A stretch of 64,000 nucleotides of DNA from Thermoplasmata archaeon (GCA_027315165.1 DAHUYN010000011.1:1-64000), one strand, 5' to 3'; counted from the first letter of the stretch, positions 19,536 to 28,344 are shown. Translations and numbers: made by a program. The notes: generated by a model not told the origin, from the sequence alone.

Positions 19536-22500
19536 ATGCGCGAGTCCGCCCCGCCCCGTAGCGCCCATGCTGGCCGGCCGTTCACCCTTTCCCATCGTCG
19601 GGTGGGCGCCGTCGCGCTGACCTTCCTCATGCTCGCCTCCTCCGGGGCGTTCGTCGCGGCCGGAGCCCTTGCGGCCCCCGCCTCGTCGACGCACACCCCC
19701 CTCGCGAGCGCCTCCGTCCTCGCGGGCGTCGTCCCGGGGCCGAAGCTCGCGGCCGGGCCGTTCACGACCCAGCCGGGGACCCCGGTCTCGACGACCCCGA
19801 ACGCCACCGTCGTCGGCCCCGTCGCGCCGACGATGCCGACCCTCTTCACGATCGGATTCCAGATGCGCAACTCGGAGGAGCTCGCGCAGTTGCTGCAGGC
19901 GCAGTCGACCCCGGGCTCGCCGATGTTCCACCAGTGGCTGACCGTCGACCAGGAGCGGACGATGTTCGGCGCCGACCCGGTCGCCTATCAGAACACGATC
20001 AACTACTTCACGTCCCTCGGGTTCAAGGTCCAGACCGAGGGGCTCCTCTCCGTCTCGTTCTCGGGCAGCGCCGCCCAGGTGGCGACCGCGTTCCACACGC
20101 AGCTGTCGAACGTCGCCTACGGCAACGGCCAGACGGCGTCGATGAACTCCGAGCCGCTCTCGCTCCCGGCGTCGATCGCCACCGAGGTCTCCTCGGTCAA
20201 CGGCTTCGATGGCGCGCAGGTGGCGCAGCCGACCTCCTACGTCAATCCCCAGGTCCTCCAGGACATGCAGGGGTCGTCGCCCATCGTCGTCCCGGCCGGC
20301 GCCCCGCTCCCGTCGCAGCTCTCGGGCGCCGCGAGCCCCGTCGGGAACCTGTCGACGATCTTCAACGTGAGCCACCAGGGCTTCTTCTGGGTCTACTACT
20401 ACTCGCACTCCCACCACCGCTACATCTCGTTCCAGGTCGTCACGCCGGGGGCGCTGAACGCGCTCTACAACGGCAGCCAGCTGATCGACCAGGGCATCAA
20501 CGGTGACTCGACCGGGAGCCCGATCACGATCGCGATCATCATGGCGGGCGGGATCAACCCGACCGACATGCAGGGCTGGGGGGACCTCGCGTGGAACAAC
20601 CCCAACCAGATCACCAATCGCCTCACGCCGACGCCCGTCGACGGCGCGTTCACCGACAACGGGACGGTCTACTGGACCGACGGCGCCTCGAGCGAGATGG
20701 CGCTCGACATCGAGTTCTCGAGCACGATGGCCCCCGGCGCGCACATCATGCCCGTCTACGGTCCGTGCCTCTGCACGAACGTCCTCGACGACGACTACGC
20801 GCTCCTGTCGACGATGGCCAAGGTCCCCAACATCATCTCGAACTCGTGGGGCGGGAGCGAGGACCGCTGGCCCAGCCTCTACGGGCCGAACTGGGCCAAC
20901 GCGCTGACGATGCACGACTACTTCATGCTCCTCACCGGCCGCGGCTCCACGGTCCTCGCGTCGAGCGGGGACGGCGGTGGCTTCGACACGGGCACGGGCA
21001 TGCTCTCGGGCAGCTTCCCGGCGACCGACCCGTACGTCCTCGCCGTGAACGGGCTTCGGACGAGCGTGACGGACGCCTCGGGGAGCCCCTTCCCGAGCCA
21101 GACCTCCTACGGGATCGTGAATATCTCGATCGGAGTGAACCCGCAGTCGCCGATCTTCTTCAACTACCCGGTCCACGCCGGCCAGGTGACGCGGCTCCTC
21201 TCCCAGACCTACTGGTACGAGCCCTACTCGAACTACACGCTCTACAACTCCCCGCCGCAGGGCTCGGGTGGGTTCGACACGAGCTACTGGTTCAACCAGA
21301 CGTGGATGGAGCACGGCTACGGGATCCCGGACCTGGGCCGGTCGCTCGGCAGCGGTGTCGCGGCGGAGGCCGACTACAACCAGTCGATCTACTTCGACGG
21401 GTCGATGCAGTTCTTCTGGGGCGGGACGTCGTTCGCCTGCCCGACGACCGCCGGCATGTTCGCGCTCGTCGAGGACTACCTCGCGCACTCGGGGCACAAC
21501 CCGTACCTCGGGAACGGCAACGGGGTCGTTTACGACGTCTGGAACGCCTGGAGCAACGGGAACCTCACGTTGAAGCCGTTCTACGACATCGCCTCGCCGA
21601 ACGGCGGCAACGCGAACGGCACGAGCTTCTGGGGCAACTTCGGCGTCCAGCAGGGCTACGAGTTCCCGCCCGGCCAGAAGTTCCCCTATTCGCACGGCTC
21701 GACGACCTACGGCAACACGACGCCCGGCTGGGACTTCCCGACGGGCTTCGGGTCGGTCATCGTCGACAACTTCGCCGAGGATCTCGCGGCGCTCGAGTCG
21801 ATGCCCGGGACGTTCATGACGACGAACGCCGCGGGTACGGCCTACGACTACGGCGCCTGGGCGTACATGGTGCTGAACCACACGTACAGCATCCACGTTA
21901 ACCTGACTTCAGCGCTCCAACTGTCGGGCCCTCATGTGACCGTTGTCTTCCACGGTGCTGACGGTACGAACACATCGATGCAGCCGACTCTGACATCGAC
22001 GGGACTACCCTCCACCGGGATGACCTTCGCGCTCGACACCGGAACTGCCCCGTACTCGCAACCCGGCTTCGTGGTCTTCGAACTGGGCAACAGCACTTCG
22101 AACTCGATCGGCTTCTCCTACGATTGGATCTCCTACCCGGCGCCGACCGGCGGCACCCTGAACGTCACGGTCGTCGCACCTTCGTCGAGCCAGATCCTCT
22201 CGGGCTACCCGCAGTTCAACCCGTGGCCGTTCGGCTACTTCGCCCCGGTCATGGTCGACCCGAACTGCTGCACGAGCGTCCCCAACACCTTCACCGTCCA
22301 CGTGACGCTCAACGGGGCGGGCGTCTACAACGCGGCCGTCACGGCCCAGATCCCCTCGCTCTCGGTCCTCGCCTGGCAGGGCTCGCGGATCCAGTCCGCG
22401 ACGCAGTCCTTGGGCAACCCGCACGAGCAGTCGTCGACGACGCTCTCCTTCTCGTACACGAACGAGACCGGCTACGCGGTCGTCTACACCTGGAACCTCG

Positions 22501-24512
22501 TCGCGCCGACCCCGTACTTCGTCAACGCCTCCTTCGGGGCTGCGACCGGCGGGACCGTGTTCCAGCTCTCTCCAGGGCCGAACGTCAAGACGACGGACGT
22601 GGCGGGCGGAAAGTACTCGCAGTTCAACACGGTCGACTACGTCCTCACGAACCTCCGCCAGCCGGTGAACCCGACCACGGAGGACCTCTGGGCGCCGAAC
22701 TCGAACAACCAGACGGGCTACTACAACCTCCTCTACGGGTGGCAGGGAGAGGTCCTCCCCGTGAGCACGAACGATTACGCGGGCCACGCGATGCCCGGCA
22801 CGCACGTCTGGCTCGGGACGCTCGACACGGGCGGGGAGAATCGGTTCTACTCCTACCAGCCGAGCTTCGGGGTCGTCGGCGTCACGAACACGAGCGGGAC
22901 GTCGAACATCACCGACCCGACGGGCAACGCGACGATCTTCATCCCGGACAACATGACGGACAACAACTTCTTCACCTACCCCAACGGGCAGACCGCAGGC
23001 TTCGGCTATGTGGCGGCCTCGATGGCCGGCCAGTCGAACCGGACGTTCAGCTACACCGAGCCGTGCCCGCCCACGCTGCCGAACCCGGCGTCGCTCATCA
23101 CCTGCCAGTTCAACGACACCTACCAGCGCAACTACACCGCCGTCCCGATCCTGATCCTGCAGGACCCCGTGAACGTGACGACGCAGACCTCCTCGGGGAC
23201 CGCCCGGGACTTCTTCAGCTCCGGCGGGAACATCTCCTGGCGCGTCAACGTCCTGCTCCCGGGCAACGACCCGTTCGTCAATGGCTACGGGTTCGACTGG
23301 CTGCCCGGCGTCGAGCACGTCGTCTCGGTCAAGGCCTACGTCGACGGCCAGTTCGCGGGTGACCTCTCGCCCGCCTCGTACTCACAGTGGCAGAACTACA
23401 CGGCGACCGGGAACCTCACGGGAAACTACGGGCCCGGGATCCACGACCTGAGGGTCGTCGCGACGGACAGCGTCGGCCACACGTTCACGCGGGACCACAC
23501 CTTCGTCATCGGGGCGATCGACATCACGGACCTCTCGATCCAGAACACCTACACCGTGCTGCCGTTCAACCTGACGTGGAGCTACGTGATCCCGCCCTCG
23601 GAGATGAACAACCACAGCTTCTCGCAGTCCCTCCAGATCCGCTACGTGGCCCCCGGCTGCGGAACGAGCTTCCCCTGCCCGGTGGTCGTGAACTACACGA
23701 TCAAGGTCCGGGACGGCGTCGTCGACTACAACCAGAGCCTCAACCTCACCCTGCTCAGCCTCGACAACTTCTACTCGGGCGCGACCAGCCTGCCTCCAGG
23801 CCAGTACCAGATCATCGTCTGGCTCAACGCGAACCATAGCGGTTCCATCGCGAGCCAGGTCAACACGGAGCTCGTCTTCGACCCCGTCAAAGGCCAGATC
23901 AACGGTCCGGGCTCCGGGGACGTCGTCCCGCTCGGGAACGTCACGATCTCCTACGCCTACAGCGGGCAGTACATCCAGAACGCCACGCTCGCCGTCTTCC
24001 CCGTCGGGAGCACGACGCCGGTCTACACGGCGTACGCCTTCGTCCCCGGCCTGAGCGGCCTGAGGGGTGGGGCGGCGCAGTGGACCGCGGTGACGCCGGG
24101 CGCCTACGAGATCGTCCTCGAGCTCGGGACGCCGTACGGGCACGACAACGTCACCTCGAACATCACCGTCGCAGTGACGGCGGGCCAGGTCTACCTCAAT
24201 CAGTCGCATGCGTCCAACGTCGTCGGCGGAGGCAATCCGGCCATCGTCGGGACCATCCTCGTCATCGTCGGGGCGATCCTCGGGCTGTTGGTGGGGCTCT
24301 TCCTGGCGCCCGGGCTGCGGGGTGGGAGCGGCTCGCGCGGGCCGCTGCGACCGAGCGCCGCCGGAGGGGCGGCGGCCGCGCCGGCGCCCTGGAGCGAGGA
24401 GACCTCGAAGGGCGGCGGAGGCAAGCAACGGTGCTCCGTCTGCCAAGAGCAGTTCGAGACCGAGTTCGCGCTGCACCAGCACCTCAAGATCTCGCACGGG
24501 ATCGAGGAGTAG
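19536..24512 (+). CDS. Giant S53 (sedolisin) protease with membrane anchor and cytoplasmic C2H2 zinc finger
   Basis: A 1658-residue surface protease. A signal segment (about 25-47) is followed by a pro-kumamolisin domain (about 100-230) and an S53 domain with Glu387 and Asp391 (ExxxD), Asp479 (SSGDGG) and Ser632 (GGTSFACP). A GWDFPTGFG calcium-site-like motif lies near 730. A long beta-rich, N-x-S/T-rich stalk follows. A single transmembrane helix (about 1569-1590), a basic Gly/Ala/Pro linker and a C2H2 finger (Cys1633, Cys1636, His1649, His1654; C-x2-C-x12-H-x4-H) end the protein. The positive-inside rule places the finger in the cytoplasm. Its stalk and tail resemble the whole of the next gene. 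The ATG has GGAG 8 nt upstream. The segment around 21900-22110 has lower GC3 than the rest. Confidence 0.9.
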   Translation: MRESAPPRSAHAGRPFTLSHRRVGAVALTFLMLASSGAFVAAGALAAPASSTHTPLASASVLAGVVPGPKLAAGPFTTQPGTPVSTTPNATVVGPVAPTMPTLFTIGFQMRNSEELAQLLQAQSTPGSPMFHQWLTVDQERTMFGADPVAYQNTINYFTSLGFKVQTEGLLSVSFSGSAAQVATAFHTQLSNVAYGNGQTASMNSEPLSLPASIATEVSSVNGFDGAQVAQPTSYVNPQVLQDMQGSSPIVVPAGAPLPSQLSGAASPVGNLSTIFNVSHQGFFWVYYYSHSHHRYISFQVVTPGALNALYNGSQLIDQGINGDSTGSPITIAIIMAGGINPTDMQGWGDLAWNNPNQITNRLTPTPVDGAFTDNGTVYWTDGASSEMALDIEFSSTMAPGAHIMPVYGPCLCTNVLDDDYALLSTMAKVPNIISNSWGGSEDRWPSLYGPNWANALTMHDYFMLLTGRGSTVLASSGDGGGFDTGTGMLSGSFPATDPYVLAVNGLRTSVTDASGSPFPSQTSYGIVNISIGVNPQSPIFFNYPVHAGQVTRLLSQTYWYEPYSNYTLYNSPPQGSGGFDTSYWFNQTWMEHGYGIPDLGRSLGSGVAAEADYNQSIYFDGSMQFFWGGTSFACPTTAGMFALVEDYLAHSGHNPYLGNGNGVVYDVWNAWSNGNLTLKPFYDIASPNGGNANGTSFWGNFGVQQGYEFPPGQKFPYSHGSTTYGNTTPGWDFPTGFGSVIVDNFAEDLAALESMPGTFMTTNAAGTAYDYGAWAYMVLNHTYSIHVNLTSALQLSGPHVTVVFHGADGTNTSMQPTLTSTGLPSTGMTFALDTGTAPYSQPGFVVFELGNSTSNSIGFSYDWISYPAPTGGTLNVTVVAPSSSQILSGYPQFNPWPFGYFAPVMVDPNCCTSVPNTFTVHVTLNGAGVYNAAVTAQIPSLSVLAWQGSRIQSATQSLGNPHEQSSTTLSFSYTNETGYAVVYTWNLVAPTPYFVNASFGAATGGTVFQLSPGPNVKTTDVAGGKYSQFNTVDYVLTNLRQPVNPTTEDLWAPNSNNQTGYYNLLYGWQGEVLPVSTNDYAGHAMPGTHVWLGTLDTGGENRFYSYQPSFGVVGVTNTSGTSNITDPTGNATIFIPDNMTDNNFFTYPNGQTAGFGYVAASMAGQSNRTFSYTEPCPPTLPNPASLITCQFNDTYQRNYTAVPILILQDPVNVTTQTSSGTARDFFSSGGNISWRVNVLLPGNDPFVNGYGFDWLPGVEHVVSVKAYVDGQFAGDLSPASYSQWQNYTATGNLTGNYGPGIHDLRVVATDSVGHTFTRDHTFVIGAIDITDLSIQNTYTVLPFNLTWSYVIPPSEMNNHSFSQSLQIRYVAPGCGTSFPCPVVVNYTIKVRDGVVDYNQSLNLTLLSLDNFYSGATSLPPGQYQIIVWLNANHSGSIASQVNTELVFDPVKGQINGPGSGDVVPLGNVTISYAYSGQYIQNATLAVFPVGSTTPVYTAYAFVPGLSGLRGGAAQWTAVTPGAYEIVLELGTPYGHDNVTSNITVAVTAGQVYLNQSHASNVVGGGNPAIVGTILVIVGAILGLLVGLFLAPGLRGGSGSRGPLRPSAAGGAAAAPAPWSEETSKGGGGKQRCSVCQEQFETEFALHQHLKISHGIEE

Positions 24513-24524
24513 CGCGCCCGCGCG

Positions 24525-24548
24525 CCGGCCGGGCCGCGGCCCGGCCGG
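24525..24548. terminator. Perfect 24-bp GC-only palindrome after the S53 gene
   Basis: Positions 24525-24536 and 24537-24548 are exact reverse complements. The element sits 13 nt past the stop and is followed by a pyrimidine-rich stretch (CGGTTTCTCCCTC). It is best read as a transcription end or mRNA 3' hairpin, although a protein-binding palindrome is possible. Confidence 0.45.
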
Positions 24549-24600
24549 TCCCGGTTTCTCCCTCGAGAAGTCGACCGACCTTCAAGAGGCGTATCGTGAG

Positions 24601-24611
24601 GTTTAAGTATT
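24601..24611 (+). promoter_or_regulatory. TATA box for the stalk-finger membrane protein gene
   Basis: GTTTAAGTATT is centred about 26 nt before the ATG at 24631, so this gene has its own promoter and a leaderless transcript is expected. Confidence 0.6.
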
Positions 24612-24630
24612 GTAAGTCGTCACCGTCCCT

Positions 24631-25776
24631 ATGCGCCGGGGTATTGGGTATACACACGGTAGCCTAGCGACGGTCGCCCTCTTGGTGGTCCTGCTTGGGA
24701 CCATCGGACTCGCGGGACTGTCGGTCGCTCCAAGGTCGAGCGCCGGCACGTTCCAGCTGGCCGCCCCGTCGCACGAGATCCAGGCCGCGGCCCTCCCGCA
24801 GCCGGCCGTCGGGCCCGTGAGCGCGCTCGTGACGATCACGAACGCCCCGGGTGCCTACGTGCTGCTCCCGTACGCGGTCAACTGGTCGATCGTCGTCACG
24901 AACGGCTCGGTCACGAAGGGCTCCACGTGGATGTCCGTCGCGGTCGCCGACATCACGGGCAGCGGGGTCTGCGTCCAGGCCCAGACCTGCCCGATCGTCT
25001 CGAACCAGTCGGTCACGAGCCTCGTCCAGACGGGGACCACCTCCTACTCGTTCTCGCTGACGACGGCGAACCTCACCGTCAACGGCCCGCTCCCGCAGGA
25101 CCAGTTCCTGATCTCGGTGTGGGTCACGATCAACAACACCGTGTCGAACGCGACGTTCGGGGCGGGGATCGAGCGGTTCATCGTCCCGTCGACGCCGAAC
25201 GGCGGGTTCGTCGCGCCGCTCTCGGGCGCGTCGCTCTCGACCGGCAACGTCACGATCGGGATCAACTACACCGGCGCCTACGTCAGCGGCGCGCAGGTGA
25301 CGGTCTACCAGGGCACGAGCGCCTCGGGCTCGCTCGTCTACTCGGGCGGGGTCTTCGCGCCGGGCTCGGGTGAGCACGTCGTCATCGCGGCCTCGCCGTG
25401 GTACGTCTCCGTGGCGGGCTCCTACTTCGCGGTTCTGACCCTGACGTCGCCGTACGGGACCTACTCGTTCACGACCTCGTGGACGGTCGTCGCGGCGGGC
25501 CAGACGATCTACCAGAACTCCTCGAGCTACCAGAACCAGACGCTGATCCCGGGGCTCTCCCCCGCGGTCGGCGGAACGGTCCTCCTCGTCGTCGGCCTGA
25601 TCGTCGGCATCGTGGTCGCGATGGCCTTGGGCCGGATGGTCTGGGGCGGCGCGAAGGCGACCCCGGCGCAGCCGTGGCAGGCCAAGCCGACCACGAACGA
25701 GTGCTCGGTGTGCCACCAGTCGTTCGCCACTGAGGCGGAGCTCAAGGAGCACGCGAAGACGGCCCACGGGATGTAA
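24631..25776 (+). CDS. Surface stalk protein with membrane anchor and cytoplasmic C2H2 zinc finger
   Basis: A 381-residue protein with a signal segment (about 10-32) and an extracellular beta-rich region of two Ig-like units with many N-x-S/T sites. One transmembrane helix (about 318-340) follows, then a short basic linker and a C2H2 finger (Cys358, Cys361, His374, His379). The order and several phrases (NVTI followed by Y-x-G-x-Y and a closing TYG/GTPYG strand, then a Q-x-x-Y-x-N segment before the helix) match the last 350 residues or so of the preceding S53 protease, so it looks like that protein's tail without the protease. No enzymatic motif is visible. Role unknown; receptor, adaptor or membrane-tethered regulator are possible. 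Confidence 0.8.
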   Translation: MRRGIGYTHGSLATVALLVVLLGTIGLAGLSVAPRSSAGTFQLAAPSHEIQAAALPQPAVGPVSALVTITNAPGAYVLLPYAVNWSIVVTNGSVTKGSTWMSVAVADITGSGVCVQAQTCPIVSNQSVTSLVQTGTTSYSFSLTTANLTVNGPLPQDQFLISVWVTINNTVSNATFGAGIERFIVPSTPNGGFVAPLSGASLSTGNVTIGINYTGAYVSGAQVTVYQGTSASGSLVYSGGVFAPGSGEHVVIAASPWYVSVAGSYFAVLTLTSPYGTYSFTTSWTVVAAGQTIYQNSSSYQNQTLIPGLSPAVGGTVLLVVGLIVGIVVAMALGRMVWGGAKATPAQPWQAKPTTNECSVCHQSFATEAELKEHAKTAHGM

Positions 25777-25809
25777 CGCGGGCCCGCTCCGAGCGCCAAC
25801 CGTTTCCAG

Positions 25810-25838
25810 GCTCCCGCGGCGGACCCCGCCGCGGGAGC
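25810..25838. terminator. Hairpin with 13-bp perfect stem between convergent genes
   Basis: The arms 25810-25822 and 25826-25838 are exact reverse complements around a 3-nt ACC loop. It lies between the stop at 25776 and the convergent SHMT-like stop at 25878, with CCTTTTC just downstream, so it could act as a two-way terminator. Confidence 0.5.
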
Positions 25839-25877
25839 TCGAGCTTCTCCGAGCCTTTTCGCGGGACGAGGTCCTCT

Positions 25878-27110
25878 TCAGGCGAAGCGAAGCGCCCGGT
25901 ACTGGCGCCGCCAGGCGAGGACCTCTCGGCCGACCGACTCGCCCTCGAGCCCGCCGCGGACGAGGAGGCCGGCGAGGCGCTCCATGTCGTGGGGGACGAG
26001 CCCGAGCCGGGCGACCTCGGCGGTCCCGAGGCGTCCGACGAGGTCGGTGATCAGCCGCTGGCGCTCGAGGCGCCGGGCGAGCGCGGCGGGGCCGATCCCG
26101 TGCCGTCGCCGGAGCTCCGCACCGTCGTAGCGGAGCTGGTGCGACGCGGTAAAGCCGTCGGCCTCTCCGACGAGCGGGACCCCGAGCCCGGTGAGGGCCC
26201 GTCCGAGCGCCTGGGCGTTCCCGACGACCGTCTCCGCGTAGTCGCGGCCGACCCGCTCGAGCTCGAGGAGGGTCTGGGCGAGCCCCGCGATCCGGTTCCA
26301 GTGCGCGTTGTCGAAGACCCGCCAGACGAGCGCGGGGTCGAGCCGACGGAACAGGTCCTCATGGTCGGTGACGAGGAGGCCACCCTGGGGGCCGGGGAGC
26401 GACTTGTGCGTGCTCCCGTAGAGGACGTCGGCGCCCTCCCGGAGCGGGTCCTGGAAGCGTCCCCCCGCGATGAGCCCGAGGACGTGCGAGGCGTCGTAGA
26501 GGACGAGGGCGCCGACGGCGTGCGCGGCCTCGGCGATGGCGTCGAGCGGGTAGGGGAAGAGGAAGAAGCTCTGGCCGAGGACGACCGCCTGAGGCCGCTC
26601 GCGCCGGATCGCCTCGACAACGGGCTCCTCGAGGAGCCGGTGCTCGGGGCCCGAGGTCGGTAGCGGCCGCACCGTGTGGCCCAGCAGCGCCGGCACGAAC
26701 CCCTCGGCGTAGCCGTCGTAGCCCCCCGCCTCGGGGGGGATCGCGAGGAGCTTCGAGCCTCTCGGGAGGAGCGGGGCCAGCACGGAGAGCGCGGCGATGT
26801 GGCCCGAGAGGGGACGCACCGTCGCGAACCGACCGTGGAAGAGCCTCGACGCCGCGTCGTTGGCGAGCGTCTCGATCTGGTCGGTGTACCGGGTCCCGGC
26901 GTAGGAGTTGTCGATCGCCTCGCCGTCGAACGTGGTCGAGATCGGGAGCGTGTAGCGGCCCGCGAGGTCGCTCGAGAGGTAGCGGCGGGCCGTCGGCGAG
27001 ACGGCGTTCTCGCTCGGCAGGAGGTTGAACGACTCGCGCCCCCGCCAGCGGTCGTGGGCCCGGACGAGCCGGGCCAGGCGGGCCTCCTCGCTAGTGGGGG
27101 TGGGGGGCAT
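25878..27110 (-). CDS. SHMT-like PLP-dependent enzyme (divergent GlyA family)
   Basis: The 410-residue fold-type I PLP protein has the PLP lysine in YGSTHKSLPGPQGG (Lys236), the Asp/His pair in YDASHVLGLIAGG (Asp206, His209) and the N-terminal NLLPSENAVS of serine hydroxymethyltransferases. SHMT interconverts serine and glycine with a one-carbon carrier. Two differences stand out: the canonical GGHLTHG-type loop is replaced by GGYDGYAEG, and the YAEG/RYYGG region reads AGTRYTDQIE. It may be a lineage-specific SHMT using another pterin, or a related aldolase. It follows csl4 with a 20-nt overlap. Confidence 0.7.
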   Translation of the reverse strand: MPPTPTSEEARLARLVRAHDRWRGRESFNLLPSENAVSPTARRYLSSDLAGRYTLPISTTFDGEAIDNSYAGTRYTDQIETLANDAASRLFHGRFATVRPLSGHIAALSVLAPLLPRGSKLLAIPPEAGGYDGYAEGFVPALLGHTVRPLPTSGPEHRLLEEPVVEAIRRERPQAVVLGQSFFLFPYPLDAIAEAAHAVGALVLYDASHVLGLIAGGRFQDPLREGADVLYGSTHKSLPGPQGGLLVTDHEDLFRRLDPALVWRVFDNAHWNRIAGLAQTLLELERVGRDYAETVVGNAQALGRALTGLGVPLVGEADGFTASHQLRYDGAELRRRHGIGPAALARRLERQRLITDLVGRLGTAEVARLGLVPHDMERLAGLLVRGGLEGESVGREVLAWRRQYRALRFA

Positions 27111-27693
27111 CGGCCGACGGCGGGACGCCGTGGAGCCCCGTGTAGCCGTGAGCGAGCTTGCGCCGTTCCCGATTGCCGCAGCGGGGGCAGGCGAGCTCCT
27201 GGCCGGTGCGCTCGAGGAGGCCGTGGCAGACCTGGCAGCGCGCGGAGACGACCCCGAGGTTCGCGGTCGCCGTCGACAGCTTGACGGTGGGGACGCTCTG
27301 CAGGACGCGGGCCAGCAAGAGGTCCCCCGGCTGGAACTCCTCCGACAGGGACTCGGTGTAGCCCTCCTTCGCCTTCGAGATGTGAACGGTCCCCTCGGGG
27401 GCGCCGGGAACGCCGCGCCGGCCGGACGCGAGTGAGAGGACCGTGCAGACCGCCATCGCGCTCTTGACCTCGTCGACGCGCGCGTAGACGAGGTCGTCCT
27501 CGCCGAGGTTCGGGATCGCGTGGATCGCGTCGACGCGGACGGCGCGGTCGCGCGGGTCGACGTGGCGGTGGCCCATCAGGGCGGCGTAGATGCGGCCGTG
27601 GTCCTCATACGTCCCGCGGCCGGGGACGAACTCTTCGGCGGTCCCGAGGAGGTCCCCGGGGAGCACTAGGTCGGCCGTGTGCGCTTCGGTCAT
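27091..27693 (-). CDS. csl4: Exosome subunit Csl4
   Basis: Csl4 is one of the S1/KH-type cap proteins of the archaeal exosome and recruits DnaG. The 200-residue protein has the N-terminal domain with PGDLLGTAEEFVPGRGTYE, an S1-like middle domain (about 65-140) and a C-terminal zinc ribbon with CxxC at CQVC and CPRC. The ATG at 27693 lies inside the upstream methyltransferase gene (89-nt overlap). A GTG about 24 nt later, right before LPGDLLG, is an alternative start. The neighbour order methyltransferase-csl4 fits an RNA-metabolism operon. Confidence 0.9.
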   Translation of the reverse strand: MTEAHTADLVLPGDLLGTAEEFVPGRGTYEDHGRIYAALMGHRHVDPRDRAVRVDAIHAIPNLGEDDLVYARVDEVKSAMAVCTVLSLASGRRGVPGAPEGTVHISKAKEGYTESLSEEFQPGDLLLARVLQSVPTVKLSTATANLGVVSARCQVCHGLLERTGQELACPRCGNRERRKLAHGYTGLHGVPPSADAPHPH

Positions 27694-28306
27694 CGTTGGT
27701 GTCTCGTGCCGGCTCGAGGACCCAGAGGTCCACCGAGAGCTCGACCGCGTTCCGGCGATGGTGCGGGAAGGTTCGCGGCAGGTCCCAGCGGACCGGCTCG
27801 GTCCGCTCGACGCGGGCCGGCGCCAAGACCGCCCACCGCGCTATAAAGCTTCGGGAGGCGGCGAGCGCGAAGGCGTAGAGGCGGCGCGGTCGGAGCCGGA
27901 GCGCGGTTTCGAGGAACGGCCTGTCGGCATGGGCCCGCTGGGCGCCGAACGGCGGGTTCATCACGACCGTCTCCGCGAGGCCGTCGTAGCGGGCCACGTC
28001 CTCGTGGACGAGCTCGAGCGCGACGCCGGCCCGCTCGGCGTTGCGTCGGGCGACCTCGATCGCCGTCGCGTCGGACTCGACGCCGACGACTTCGAGCGCG
28101 CCGAGGAGAGCGGCGCCGATCGCGAGGCGGCCCGTGCCGCACCCGAGGTCGACGACCCGCCGACCCTCGAGGTCCCCCGAGGCCGCGGCGAGCGTGAGGA
28201 GGCGCACGGCCGCCTCGGGCGGCGTCTCGACCTGCTCGAGCTCGGCCGACGGTCGCGCGAACCCTTCGAGGGCCGCGAGGCGACGCACGAGCTCGTGGGT
28301 CCGCAT
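27605..28306 (-). CDS. METTL5-like N6-adenine (rRNA) methyltransferase
   Basis: A Rossmann-fold methyltransferase with SAM motif I VVDLGCGTGRLAIGA near residue 53, an acidic motif II (GVESD) and the catalytic NPPFG at residues 117-121, which targets an exocyclic amino group, most likely adenine N6. The N-terminal LEQVETPPEAAVRLL is typical of archaeal and eukaryotic METTL5-type enzymes that modify small-subunit rRNA. The last 35 or so of its 233 residues are Arg/Pro-rich and overlap csl4, so they are probably not conserved. It lies just downstream of the tRNA-Leu gene on the same strand. Confidence 0.8.
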   Translation of the reverse strand: MRTHELVRRLAALEGFARPSAELEQVETPPEAAVRLLTLAAASGDLEGRRVVDLGCGTGRLAIGAALLGALEVVGVESDATAIEVARRNAERAGVALELVHEDVARYDGLAETVVMNPPFGAQRAHADRPFLETALRLRPRRLYAFALAASRSFIARWAVLAPARVERTEPVRWDLPRTFPHHRRNAVELSVDLWVLEPARDTNDDRSAHGRPSAPRGPPRDRRRVRPRPRDV

Positions 28307-28344
28307 CAGCGCCCGACCTCGACGGGCTCCTGCACCGGAGAGGC

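Noticed and set aside
19467-21896. Minus-strand open frame opposite the giant protease
   Set aside because: Shadow frame; it ends where the GC3 of the real gene drops, which confirms its compositional origin.
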